The notes beneath the pieces were generated by a model. It ran no database searches, was not told the origin of the DNA, and saw nothing but the letters and a program-made list of their open reading frames with translations. DNA of 53,346 nucleotides, taken from NCBI GenBank assembly GCA_000435715.1, contig FR882595.1, positions 44,409 to 97,754 of the forward strand. The letters run 5' to 3'. The DNA comes from Firmicutes bacterium CAG:145. Lineage in GTDB: Bacteria > Bacillota > Clostridia > Peptostreptococcales > Anaerovoracaceae. The translations under genes were made by a program, and so were the position numbers. Each line of letters begins with the position of its first letter. Position 1 is the first letter of the stretch. This document shows positions 33,020-41,046 of this stretch, piece after piece.

Positions 33020-34221
33020 TTCAGATAGAAGATTGCCTGAAACTGCTTCAGGATTCGGTCAGGCCTATAGAAGAGACTGAATATGTTTCTCTGAGGCTGT
33101 GTTTGGGAAGGATTGCCGCAGAAGATGTAAGAGCTTCGCTTGCGGTGCCGCCTTTTCCGAGATCCGCTGTGGACGGATATGCGGTGAGGGCAGAAGACAC
33201 ATCGTCTGCCGGGCCCGGCAGGGCCGTCCATCTCAAGGTGAATGGTAAGATTACAGCAGGAGAATTTGAAGATATCGCCTTTAGCCCCGGCAGCGCCGTC
33301 AGGGTCATGACAGGCGCCTATATACCGCAGGGGTATGACTCCGTAGTGAAACAAGAAGATACAGATATGGGGAACTCTTATGTCAACGTGACAAAAGCAG
33401 CAAGACCATGGGAAAATTACTGCAGAGTAGGCGAGGATACGGCGGCCGGCGATGTAGTGATAGAAAAAGGCGCTATGATAGACCATATCAGATGCGGACT
33501 CCTGGCCTCCGTCGGGAAAAGGGGCCTCAAAGCTTTGAGAAGACCCGTGGTATCTGTGATCTCCACCGGAAGCGAGCTCACTGAACCGGGAGAGAATCTG
33601 AGTCCGGGCAAGATATACGCCAGCGCAGGATATATGCTTTCTGCTGCCGCAGAGAGCCGGGGCATAGAAGTTAAAGGCCCTTACCTGTGCGGAGATGAGG
33701 CCGATGAAGCCCAACGGCTCATAGAAGAAGCTGCCGCCTCTTCTGATCTGATCATAACTACAGGAGCCGTTTCCGTAGGTGAAAAGGATTTTATCCCCTC
33801 ATTGATGAAAGAGATGGGAGCGCAAATATTGTTCCGCGGAGCCGATATACAGCCTGGAACACCTACCATGGCCTCATGCCTCAAGGGAAAGATAATCCTC
33901 AGTTTATCGGGCAATCCTTATGCGGCTCTTGCAAACTTTGAGATCTATTTCTGGGATATGATGGCTGCCATGACAGGCTGCGGCCAACTGAGGCCTGTTA
34001 TAGACAATCTGACCTTAGCAGACAGATATGATAAGGTGAACAAGAGGAGAAGACTGATAAGAGCAAGGGCAGAAGCAGGATTTGTATATCTTCCCACAGA
34101 AATACATTCATCATCGGTGATAAACAATCTGACAAGATGCAACTGCTTTATCGACCTAAAAGCCGGGAGAAAGGTAGAACCGGGAGATAAGGTGAGAATA
34201 AGATATATCAAAGGGCTTTGA
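33016..34221 (+). CDS. moeA: Molybdopterin molybdenumtransferase
   Basis: 401 residues. The four MoeA domains can be followed: PPFPRSAVDGYAVRAEDT (domain with the DGYA motif), VRVMTGAYIPQGYDSVVKQED, the MogA-like domain with STGSELTEPGE and TTGAVSVGEKDFIP, and GNPYAALANFEI before the C-terminal beta domain. It inserts molybdate into adenylylated molybdopterin to make Moco. The start overlaps the DUF3267 gene (ATGA). The usual NPVA-type loop reads SGNPYA here. Confidence 0.93.
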   Translation: MIQIEDCLKLLQDSVRPIEETEYVSLRLCLGRIAAEDVRASLAVPPFPRSAVDGYAVRAEDTSSAGPGRAVHLKVNGKITAGEFEDIAFSPGSAVRVMTGAYIPQGYDSVVKQEDTDMGNSYVNVTKAARPWENYCRVGEDTAAGDVVIEKGAMIDHIRCGLLASVGKRGLKALRRPVVSVISTGSELTEPGENLSPGKIYASAGYMLSAAAESRGIEVKGPYLCGDEADEAQRLIEEAAASSDLIITTGAVSVGEKDFIPSLMKEMGAQILFRGADIQPGTPTMASCLKGKIILSLSGNPYAALANFEIYFWDMMAAMTGCGQLRPVIDNLTLADRYDKVNKRRRLIRARAEAGFVYLPTEIHSSSVINNLTRCNCFIDLKAGRKVEPGDKVRIRYIKGL

Positions 34222-34226
34222 AGAGT

Positions 34227-35258
34227 ATGAAGATATCGGTAGGCATTCTGGCCGGCAGCAGGGCTCAAGGCCTTAACTGCGCCAAGGTCAAGGCCGGCAA
34301 TAGAATGAACATAAGCAAGCTGATGGAGGAACTGGACGGCATGGGAGACGTCTTGATTTCTGCTGCGAAAAAAGAAGATTATGAAGATCTGTGCGGCACA
34401 GTGATGGAGGACAGCAGTCTGCTGAAAGGTTTGTATAACGTTATATCGGCGTCCGGAGAAGATCATATCTTTGTATGCGGATCGGATATGCCGGGAATAT
34501 CCGGAAAGCTGGTCGAATATATGTCCGAATTTATATGTTCGGATTACGACTGCTATTGCCTGACCGACGAAAGCCGGATACAGCCCCTGTGCGCCATATA
34601 CTCAAAAACCATGCTTCCTCTGATAGAAGAAGCTGTGAGGACCGGGGATCATAAGCTGATGAACCTTCTCAGAAAAGCAAGAGTGAAGTATATCAGCCTG
34701 GAGTACACTTGCTTCGGACGTGAAATCCTGACTAATACCGTGATCAGAAAGCCGAAGAAGAAGACTTTTCCTCAGGCAGTATTTTGCGTGAGCGGATTCA
34801 AGAACAGCGGAAAGACATTTCTGATAACGAGACTGATAAACGAGTTTATAGCAGAGGGGTATTCGGTCGGAGTGATCAAGCATGACGGTCATAGGTATGA
34901 GATGGATAGGAAAGGGACTGATACATATGAGTTTCTCCGGGCGGGAGCGAGACAGACCGCGATCTTTGCGGCGGAGCAATTCTCACTCAACTTCAGAGAA
35001 ACGGCGTCAGACGCCCGGCTGTTGAATTTTTTCAGCGAATGTGGCGTAGTCGTCATAGAAGGACTTAAGAATTCTCCATATCCTAAGATAGAGATGACAG
35101 GATCCGGCGGAGAAAGCGTCTGTGATCCCAAGACTTTGATCTGTATAGCGGCCGAAAGAGATCCCCGACAGATAAATCAGATACCTGTATTCGACAGAGA
35201 TGATATCCGGGGGATTTTTTCATGTGTAAAAAAATATTTCAGGCTTGGAGAGAAGTAA
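34227..35258 (+). CDS. MobA-MobB fusion (molybdenum cofactor nucleotidyltransferase plus GTPase)
   Basis: 343 residues. Residues 1-185 have the MobA outline: VGILAGSRAQGLNCAKVKAGN at the start is a loosened LAGG-RMG-K signature, and FVCGSDMPGISGKLVEYM and IQPLCAIYSK match the family's DMP and PLxA segments. Residues 190-343 are MobB: CVSGFKNSGKTFLITRLI is the P-loop, then GVIKHDGHRYEMDRKGTDT and RAGARQT, and VVIEGLKNSPYPKIE. Together they attach a nucleotide (GMP or CMP) to molybdopterin. A TTG at 34218 is possible as start; the ATG at 34227 is preferred. It runs directly on from moeA and ends just before the next gene. Confidence 0.82.
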   Translation: MKISVGILAGSRAQGLNCAKVKAGNRMNISKLMEELDGMGDVLISAAKKEDYEDLCGTVMEDSSLLKGLYNVISASGEDHIFVCGSDMPGISGKLVEYMSEFICSDYDCYCLTDESRIQPLCAIYSKTMLPLIEEAVRTGDHKLMNLLRKARVKYISLEYTCFGREILTNTVIRKPKKKTFPQAVFCVSGFKNSGKTFLITRLINEFIAEGYSVGVIKHDGHRYEMDRKGTDTYEFLRAGARQTAIFAAEQFSLNFRETASDARLLNFFSECGVVVIEGLKNSPYPKIEMTGSGGESVCDPKTLICIAAERDPRQINQIPVFDRDDIRGIFSCVKKYFRLGEK

Positions 35259-36281
35259 ATGAAGTATATTAAGACTGAGGACGCAGTAGGCCATGTGCTG
35301 TGCCACGATATAACGAAGATAATCCCCGGAAGCTTTAAGGGGACGGGATTCAAAAAAGGGCATGTGGTCAGAAGCGAAGACGTGCCGGAACTTCTGAAAC
35401 TTGGAAAAGAACATCTCTATGTGTGGGAGAAACAGGAGGGCATGCTTCATGAGGATGAAGCTGCTTATATCCTGGCCGGCATGTGTTTAAATGACGGTAT
35501 GGCCATAACCGGAGAACCGAGAGAGGGGAAGATAGAAATCAAGGCGGAAGCAGACGGCCTGTTCAAAGTAGACGACCGGCGTCTGACGGCAGTCAACTCT
35601 TTAGGTGAGATGATGATAGCTACACGCCATGGGAATTTTCCTGTTAAAAAGGGAGATGTCATAGCGGCCATGAGAGTGATACCTCTAATGATCGAGGCGG
35701 AAAAGATGGACAAGGCAAAGGCCGTCTGCGGAGAAAAGCCGCTTCTGAGGATATTGCCTTTTAAAAAGGTCAAAGCGTCGGTCATCGTCACCGGTGGGGA
35801 GGTAGCCGGAGGAAAGATAGAGGACAGATTCGGCCCTGTGGCAGAGGCAAAGATGAAAGAATACGGAGCCGACGTGATCGGCAGGAAAATCGTGCCTGAT
35901 GATCTTGAAATTATCGCCGGAGCCATATCGGATGCGGCCGCATCCTCCGACGTCATACTGTGTACAGGGGGAATGAGCGTGGATCCCGATGATAAGACTC
36001 CGGGAGCGGTCAGGAGAGTGGGAGCGGATATAATCTTCTACGGAGCTCCCGTGCTTCCGGGAGCGATGTTTCTGCTGGCTTATTATGAAAAAAACGGCCG
36101 CAGAATACCGGTGATGGGGCTTCCCGGATGCGTCATGTATTCTAAGAGAACTGTATTTGATCTGATACTGCCCAGAGTGCTGGCAGGCGATTTGATAGAC
36201 GATATAGGATGTTACGGGCAGGGAGGACTGTGTCTGAATTGTGAGACATGTACATTTCCAAACTGCGGATTCGGAAAGTAG
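35259..36281 (+). CDS. Molybdopterin-binding (MoeA/MogA-like) protein with Cys-rich tail
   Basis: 340 residues. The N-terminus (IKTEDAVGHVLCHDITKIIPG, GFKKGHVV) and the central MogA-like domain (VIVTGGEVAGGKIEDRFGP, CTGGMSVDPDDKTPGA) belong to the group of molybdopterin-binding proteins that accompany molybdenum hydroxylase genes in Clostridia; the PSGxxxY active-site stretch of true MoeA is not obvious. The C-terminus ends CLNCETCTFPNC: four cysteines spaced C-x2-C-x2-C-x4-C, suited to a metal or iron-sulfur site. It starts at the base after the MobA-MobB stop. Likely role: cofactor maturation or insertion for a molybdenum enzyme outside this window. Confidence 0.8.
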   Translation: MKYIKTEDAVGHVLCHDITKIIPGSFKGTGFKKGHVVRSEDVPELLKLGKEHLYVWEKQEGMLHEDEAAYILAGMCLNDGMAITGEPREGKIEIKAEADGLFKVDDRRLTAVNSLGEMMIATRHGNFPVKKGDVIAAMRVIPLMIEAEKMDKAKAVCGEKPLLRILPFKKVKASVIVTGGEVAGGKIEDRFGPVAEAKMKEYGADVIGRKIVPDDLEIIAGAISDAAASSDVILCTGGMSVDPDDKTPGAVRRVGADIIFYGAPVLPGAMFLLAYYEKNGRRIPVMGLPGCVMYSKRTVFDLILPRVLAGDLIDDIGCYGQGGLCLNCETCTFPNCGFGK

Positions 36282-36290
36282 GCGGATAGT

Positions 36291-37052
36291 ATGAAAAAGA
36301 TATTGGCTGTGATTATGATATTAGTTTTGGTAACAGCTTTTGCAGGCTGCGGACAAAGACAGTCCAAGACGGAGATCACTGTTTTGGCTGCGGCTTCTCT
36401 GACAGATGTGTGCGATGAGCTGAAGACCGCCTTTGAAGAGGAAACAGGCGATATTACTCTCAACTTTTCCTTCGGAGGATCGGGAGCATTGCAGGCTCAG
36501 ATAGAGGAAGGCGCCCCCGGGGACATCTTTATATCAGCCGCAGAGCGCCAGATGGATGAACTGAGAGAGCAGGGACTCATGAAGGAGGATTCTGTAACGG
36601 ATCTTTTGGAGAACAAGGTAGTGCTTATAGTTCCAAATGGAAACCCCGCCGGAATAAAATCTTTTGAAGATGCGGTCAAAGCGGATGTGATAGGTCTCGG
36701 CGAGACTTCAAGCGTTCCCGTAGGCCAGTATTCGCAAGAGATATTCACTTCTCTGGGCGTCTGGGATCAGGTAAAGGCCAAGGCCAATTTCGGCTCTGAC
36801 GTCAGGACGGTACTTTCGTGGGTGGAAACAGGAGCGGTAGACTGCGGAGTGGTCTATGAGACAGACGCCTTGACCGGCGAAAATATAGAGACGATCTGTC
36901 AGGCTCCTGCGGATACGCATAAGCCTGTGATCTATCCGGCAGGTATAACAGGGTCATCGGATAACCAGAAGGACGCTGAGAAGTTTATGGATTTTTTGAA
37001 AAGTCCTTCTGCTGCCGGCCTGTTTGAGAAATATGGGTTTACGGTGCTGTGA
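36291..37052 (+). CDS. modA: Molybdate ABC transporter, substrate-binding lipoprotein
   Basis: 253 residues. A signal with lipobox TAFAGC (Cys about 20), then the ModA pattern: TVLAAASLTDVCDELKTAFEEE, NFSFGGSGALQAQIEEGAPGD and FISAAERQMDEL, residues that bind the oxyanion. Attached to the outer face of the membrane, it hands molybdate or tungstate to ModBC. The last base of its stop is the first base of modB (TGATG). Confidence 0.92.
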   Translation: MKKILAVIMILVLVTAFAGCGQRQSKTEITVLAAASLTDVCDELKTAFEEETGDITLNFSFGGSGALQAQIEEGAPGDIFISAAERQMDELREQGLMKEDSVTDLLENKVVLIVPNGNPAGIKSFEDAVKADVIGLGETSSVPVGQYSQEIFTSLGVWDQVKAKANFGSDVRTVLSWVETGAVDCGVVYETDALTGENIETICQAPADTHKPVIYPAGITGSSDNQKDAEKFMDFLKSPSAAGLFEKYGFTVL

Positions 37053-37729
37053 TGAACGACCTCTCACCTCTGTGGATATCTTTTAAAGTGGCGTTTTTCG
37101 CCACTCTGATAACTTTTGTTTTAGGCATAGCCGCTGCCAGACTGGTGATCTCCATGAAAAGAGGGAAGAGTCTTGTTGACGGGCTGTTTTCGCTGCCTAT
37201 GGTGCTGCCTCCCACCGTGGTGGGCTTCTTTTTGCTGATGATTTTCGGAAAAAACAGCCTTATAGGCGGCGCTTTAGCGTCGGCCGGGTTCAGCGTGCTG
37301 TTTACGTGGCAGGGAGCTGTCATTGCAGCTGCGGCAGTATCTTTTCCTATAATGTATAGAACTTGCCGCGGCGCTTTGGAACAGGTGGATCGCAATATTG
37401 CAGATGCGGCGAGAACTCTTGGCATGTCTGAGGGGAAGATCTTTTTTAAGATCATGATACCTATGGCAAGACCCGGCATTGCTGCGGCAACTATCCTCTC
37501 CTTTGCCAGGGCATTGGGAGAATTCGGAGCGACCATGATGCTGGCTGGGAATATGCCGGGAAAGACGCAGACCATGTCCATAGCCATTTATACGGCTATG
37601 CAGGGCGGAGACAGAGAAAAGGCGTACATATGGGTCGCTATAGTCATGGTCATATCTCTTGTCGTGATACTGCTGATGAATCTGTGGAATGACAGGCAGA
37701 GCAGGAGAAACGGGGCGAAGAAAAGATGA
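37052..37729 (+). CDS. modB: Molybdate ABC transporter permease
   Basis: 225 residues, five to six membrane segments. LPMVLPPTVVGFFLL and the coupling motif DAARTLGMSEGKIFFKIMIP are standard for ModB, as is ARALGEFGATMMLAGN near the C-terminus. A frame opens 3 bases upstream, but the ATG overlapping the modA stop is preferred. It ends with an ATGA overlap with modC. Confidence 0.93.
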   Translation: MNDLSPLWISFKVAFFATLITFVLGIAAARLVISMKRGKSLVDGLFSLPMVLPPTVVGFFLLMIFGKNSLIGGALASAGFSVLFTWQGAVIAAAAVSFPIMYRTCRGALEQVDRNIADAARTLGMSEGKIFFKIMIPMARPGIAAATILSFARALGEFGATMMLAGNMPGKTQTMSIAIYTAMQGGDREKAYIWVAIVMVISLVVILLMNLWNDRQSRRNGAKKR

Positions 37730-38772
37730 AACTTTATGTCGATATAGAAAAGCAATTAGACGATTTTAAACTGATGGCCCGCTTTGAGACCGATGGAGAG
37801 GTCTTTGCTATCCTGGGGGCTTCCGGCTGTGGAAAGACCATGACCCTCAGATGTATAGCGGGGATAGAAAGGCCTGACAGAGGAGTGATAAGGCTGGGAG
37901 ACAGAGTTTTATTTGATTCTGATGCGGGTATAGATGTGCCGGCCAGAAAGAGGAGGGTAGGGTATCTCTTTCAGGACTATGCCCTCTTTCCTCATATGAC
38001 TGTTTTAGAAAACATAGCCTGCGGATGTCCTTCGGAGGACGTCACGGAGTACGTCGAAAAGTTCTATCTCACCGGCAAAGAAGCACTGTACCCGCATCAG
38101 CTTTCCGGCGGAGAGAAGCAGAGGACGGCCATAGCCAGGATGCTGGCGGCCTCTCCTGATCTCATCATGTTTGACGAGCCTTTCAGCGCTCTGGACAGCC
38201 ATCTGAAATCAAATCTGGAAGGGGAGATACTGGCGGCATCAGACGCTCTGGGAGGTCAGGCTCTGTTTGTATCTCACGACAGAGATGAAGTCTACAGGTT
38301 GACAGACAGGATTGCCGTAATGGATAAAGGGTATATAACCGAAATCAAGTCCAAGGGCGAACTGTTCACATGCCCGTCCTCCATGGCCGCCGCCATGCTC
38401 GTCGGATATGAGAATTTTACTGCTGTTGAGAAACTGGCAGACGGTTTGTTTTACGCCGAAGACTGGGGAATAAGAATAAGATGCGATTTTGAAGGGGAAG
38501 CGGCGATCGCATGTTTAAGGGCGGAAGACTTTAAACTGGCAGATGCTGAAAGTGACGATATCGATGGATCCCTTAAGGAAAACATGATGATCGTAAGACC
38601 AGAGAGGCTCTTAGAAGATACAAAAGGTAAAATAATACGTTTCAGAAGTCCGGCCGGCCGCGCCATGACTATGAGGATAGGGAGAGAATCCCGGGAGTCA
38701 GGCAGGATAAAGGAAGGCGAACAGATAACGGTGCGGATGCCTCATAGCAGAATTCTGATGTTTGAAAGATAA
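37726..38772 (+). CDS. modC: Molybdate ABC transporter ATPase
   Basis: 348 residues. Walker A GASGCGKT (about 31-38), Q-loop FQDYALFPHM, signature LSGGEKQR and Walker B LIMFDEPFSALD are in order. The last 110 residues (after LVGYENFTAVEKL) form a TOBE/MOP-like C-terminal domain, which in relatives binds molybdate and adjusts transport. Powers ModAB. Last gene of the operon that began at 30173. Confidence 0.93.
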   Translation: MKLYVDIEKQLDDFKLMARFETDGEVFAILGASGCGKTMTLRCIAGIERPDRGVIRLGDRVLFDSDAGIDVPARKRRVGYLFQDYALFPHMTVLENIACGCPSEDVTEYVEKFYLTGKEALYPHQLSGGEKQRTAIARMLAASPDLIMFDEPFSALDSHLKSNLEGEILAASDALGGQALFVSHDRDEVYRLTDRIAVMDKGYITEIKSKGELFTCPSSMAAAMLVGYENFTAVEKLADGLFYAEDWGIRIRCDFEGEAAIACLRAEDFKLADAESDDIDGSLKENMMIVRPERLLEDTKGKIIRFRSPAGRAMTMRIGRESRESGRIKEGEQITVRMPHSRILMFER

Positions 38773-38811
38773 AGTTAAAAGATGCCCAAACGAGCCGGCA
38801 TCTTTTAACTT
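38772..38811. terminator. Bidirectional terminator between modC and the flavoprotein gene
   Basis: A perfect 15-bp stem, AAGTTAAAAGATGCC (38772-38786) with its complement (38797-38811), and a 10-base loop. Because the stem has an AAAA/TTTT block, it can stop both converging transcripts. Confidence 0.85.
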
Positions 38812-38814
38812 ATC

Positions 38815-39351
38815 TTATATATTTCTTCCCATATCGTACGCCTGTTTTACATATTCTGATCGGGCGGCTTCACCGGGATCTTCCAGGCCTGCACCGCGGA
38901 GAACACCTGAGAGTTTTACTCCGGGGAAGCATTCTATCCATCCTTCCATGCCTTTAACTGCGCCGTCCATGGCGCTTTCTTCATTTTCGGCAGCCGACGT
39001 CATCAAGTATACTTCTTTAAACTTGTAGTCGGAGTTGTATAACGGATTGCAGCGGTCTAAAAGGGTTTTCATCTGACCGGACATTTCGTAATAATATACC
39101 GGGGTAGCAAACACTAATACGTCCGACTCTTTGATTTCGGAGACGATTTCCTGAGAATCGTCGTTGAGAACGCATCTGTGAGTGTCCATACATGACATGC
39201 AGCCTATGCAAAATCTTATATCCTTTCCCCTTAAAGTCACAGTTTCAACTTGATTACCGGCGTCCTTTGCGCCGCGTCCGAATTCTTTCGCCAGACATTC
39301 GGAATTGCTGTCTTTTCTCAGACTGGTAGAAATAATCAGTACTTTTTTCAT
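38815..39351 (-). CDS. Flavodoxin-like NAD(P)H-dependent FMN reductase
   Basis: 178 residues, flavodoxin fold. The phosphate-binding loop ISTSLRKDSNS follows the first strand (MKKVLI). FCIGCMSCMDTHRC holds clustered cysteines like those of the iron-sulfur flavoproteins or of the NADPH-dependent reductase group, and VFATPVYYYEMSGQMKTLLDR is the FMN isoalloxazine-binding segment. Cytoplasmic electron carrier or reductase. It converges on modC and is divergent from the Fur-box promoter at 39484. RBS GAGGTGAAAA before the ATG. Confidence 0.87.
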   Translation of the reverse strand: MKKVLIISTSLRKDSNSECLAKEFGRGAKDAGNQVETVTLRGKDIRFCIGCMSCMDTHRCVLNDDSQEIVSEIKESDVLVFATPVYYYEMSGQMKTLLDRCNPLYNSDYKFKEVYLMTSAAENEESAMDGAVKGMEGWIECFPGVKLSGVLRGAGLEDPGEAARSEYVKQAYDMGRNI

Positions 39352-39483
39352 TTTTCACCTCGCGATAAATTTCTAATAGCTTTTCTGATTTTCTCACAGA
39401 AGACGGCCGCAGGTCAAGAGTTTGGACTATTTTCTTTTGAATCCTTCACAATTTTGGGAGGAAAATTCTTTTGATAAAAAAGA

Positions 39484-39512
39484 TTGAGAATCATTCTCAA
39501 AAATGATATAAT
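39484..39512 (+). promoter_or_regulatory. SigA promoter overlapped by a Fur-type box
   Basis: TTGAGA (39484-39489), 17 bases and TATAAT (39507-39512, with an extended TG). The perfect palindrome TTGAGAATCATTCTCAA (39484-39500; 7-1-7 core TGAGAAT-C-ATTCTCA) covers the -35 box and half of the spacer. The match to Fur-family operators is strong and predicts iron-dependent repression. Confidence 0.8.
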
Positions 39513-39558
39513 GATACAAAATGAAGTCTCAATTACAGGCGGAAAGGATAAGGCATCT

Positions 39559-40974
39559 GTGCCACAGGTAGGTATCGTGAAATATAAATGTTTGATGTGC
39601 GGATATGTATATGATGAAGAAAAGGAGGGAAAGCCGTTTTCGGAGGTAACAGAATGTCCCGCGTGTTTTTCACCGGCATCTTTGTTTGAACCTTTAGAAG
39701 AGGAGGCGGAAAAAAGAGAAGACGCCTCTGATTCAAAAGAGGAGAAAAATCCTTTGGCTTATCCCGCTGAATTTGAGAGGAGGGATTCATCCTGCCGTTA
39801 TATGGATGAGATTCATGAGATGGCAGTTTCGGGAAAGAGCATTTCGGCAGCTATGGCTACTGCCATGCCTATGCCCGGCTGGGATGATATCCTTATAATG
39901 GGAGCACAGCTCGATCCCATGCCGTTGGATGAACATGCAGAAGTTGAGACAAAGACTGTCATAGGTAAAAACGCCAAGAAACCTATGGTTCTTGAAAATC
40001 CGGTATATGTGTCTCACATGTCTTTCGGCGCTCTTTCTAAGGAAGCTAAGATTACTTTAGCCAAAGGCACTTCGATGGCCAAAAGCGCAATGTGCTCCGG
40101 CGAGGGAGGAATCATCCCTGAGGAAATGGAAGCAGCCGACAAGTATATATTCGAATATGTAGCGAATCTTTACAGCGTGACTCCGGAGAACCTTCGCAAT
40201 GCGGATGCGATAGAGATCAAGATAGGACAGGGCACCAAGCCCGGCATGGGAGGTCACCTTCCGGGAGATAAGGTGACAGAAGAGATCAGCAAAATAAGGA
40301 ACAAGCCCATGGGACAGGACGTCATAGCGCCTTCGTGTTTTCCGGGAGTTGATTCCAAAGAGGATCTGAAAGCTCTGGTGGAGAGATTGCGTCATGAATC
40401 CGACGGACGACCTATAGGTATAAAGATCGCGGCGGGGCACATAGAAAAGGACCTCGCATTCTGTGTATATGCAGAACCTGATTTCATAACTATCGACGGA
40501 AGGGGAGGCGCCACGGGTTCGTCTCCGAAACTCCTGAGAGATTCCACCAGCGTCCCTACGGTCTATGCTCTTTACAGGGCAAGAAAATATCTTGACAGCA
40601 TCAATTCTGATATAAGTCTTATAATCACAGGAGGGCTGAGAGTTTCTTCTGATTTTGCTAAGGCTATAGCCATGGGAGCCGACGCTGTGGCGGTAGCTTC
40701 TGGCGCGCTGATAGCTATGGCGTGTCAGCAGTACAAGATCTGCGGAAGCGGAAACTGTCCTGTGGGAGTAGCGACCCAGGATCTGAAATTAAGAGAGAGA
40801 TTAGATCCGGGCGCAGGAGCACAGAGGGTGGCTAACTATTTGAACGTATCTCTTCAGGAACTCAAGACTTTTGCCAGGATAACGGGACACGACGATATTC
40901 ACGACCTGTCTTCAGAAGACTTGTGTACTGTAAACAGAGAAATAAGCGAATATACGAATATAGCTCACGTATAG
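39559..40974 (+). CDS. Rubredoxin-glutamate synthase (FMN-binding) fusion protein
   Basis: About 471 residues. A short rubredoxin-like domain (CLMCGYVYDEEKEG, then ECPACF, residues 10-45) is joined by an acidic linker to a glutamate synthase FMN domain: MSFGALSKEAKITLAKG, GEGGIIPEE, EIKIGQGTKPGMGGHLPG, IDGRGGATGSSP, ITGGLRVSSDFAKAIAMGAD and CPVGVATQD are all present. No glutaminase domain. Whether it makes glutamate or does another flavin reaction is open. The frame is open from a TTG at 39484, but that is the -35 box, so translation must start later; GTG 39559 (after AAGG) or GTG 39577 are the options. Confidence 0.85.
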   Translation: MPQVGIVKYKCLMCGYVYDEEKEGKPFSEVTECPACFSPASLFEPLEEEAEKREDASDSKEEKNPLAYPAEFERRDSSCRYMDEIHEMAVSGKSISAAMATAMPMPGWDDILIMGAQLDPMPLDEHAEVETKTVIGKNAKKPMVLENPVYVSHMSFGALSKEAKITLAKGTSMAKSAMCSGEGGIIPEEMEAADKYIFEYVANLYSVTPENLRNADAIEIKIGQGTKPGMGGHLPGDKVTEEISKIRNKPMGQDVIAPSCFPGVDSKEDLKALVERLRHESDGRPIGIKIAAGHIEKDLAFCVYAEPDFITIDGRGGATGSSPKLLRDSTSVPTVYALYRARKYLDSINSDISLIITGGLRVSSDFAKAIAMGADAVAVASGALIAMACQQYKICGSGNCPVGVATQDLKLRERLDPGAGAQRVANYLNVSLQELKTFARITGHDDIHDLSSEDLCTVNREISEYTNIAHV

Positions 40975-40992
40975 ATATGCCTTAATTTATTT

Positions 40993-41036
40993 TATATGAA
41001 AAACCGGCTCCCCAAAACAGGGAGACGGTTTCATAT
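40993..41036. terminator. Bidirectional terminator
   Basis: A long imperfect hairpin: TATATGAAA with TTTCATATA outside, and CCGGCTCCC with GGGAGACGG inside. It separates the glutamate synthase-like gene from the convergent surface-protein gene. Confidence 0.78.
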
Positions 41037-41046
41037 AGACTATAAA

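Noticed and set aside
39484..39558. N-terminal extension of the rubredoxin-glutamate synthase protein from the TTG at 39484
   Set aside because: That TTG is the -35 box inside the Fur-type palindrome and the -10 box follows, so the bases cannot be in the mRNA.
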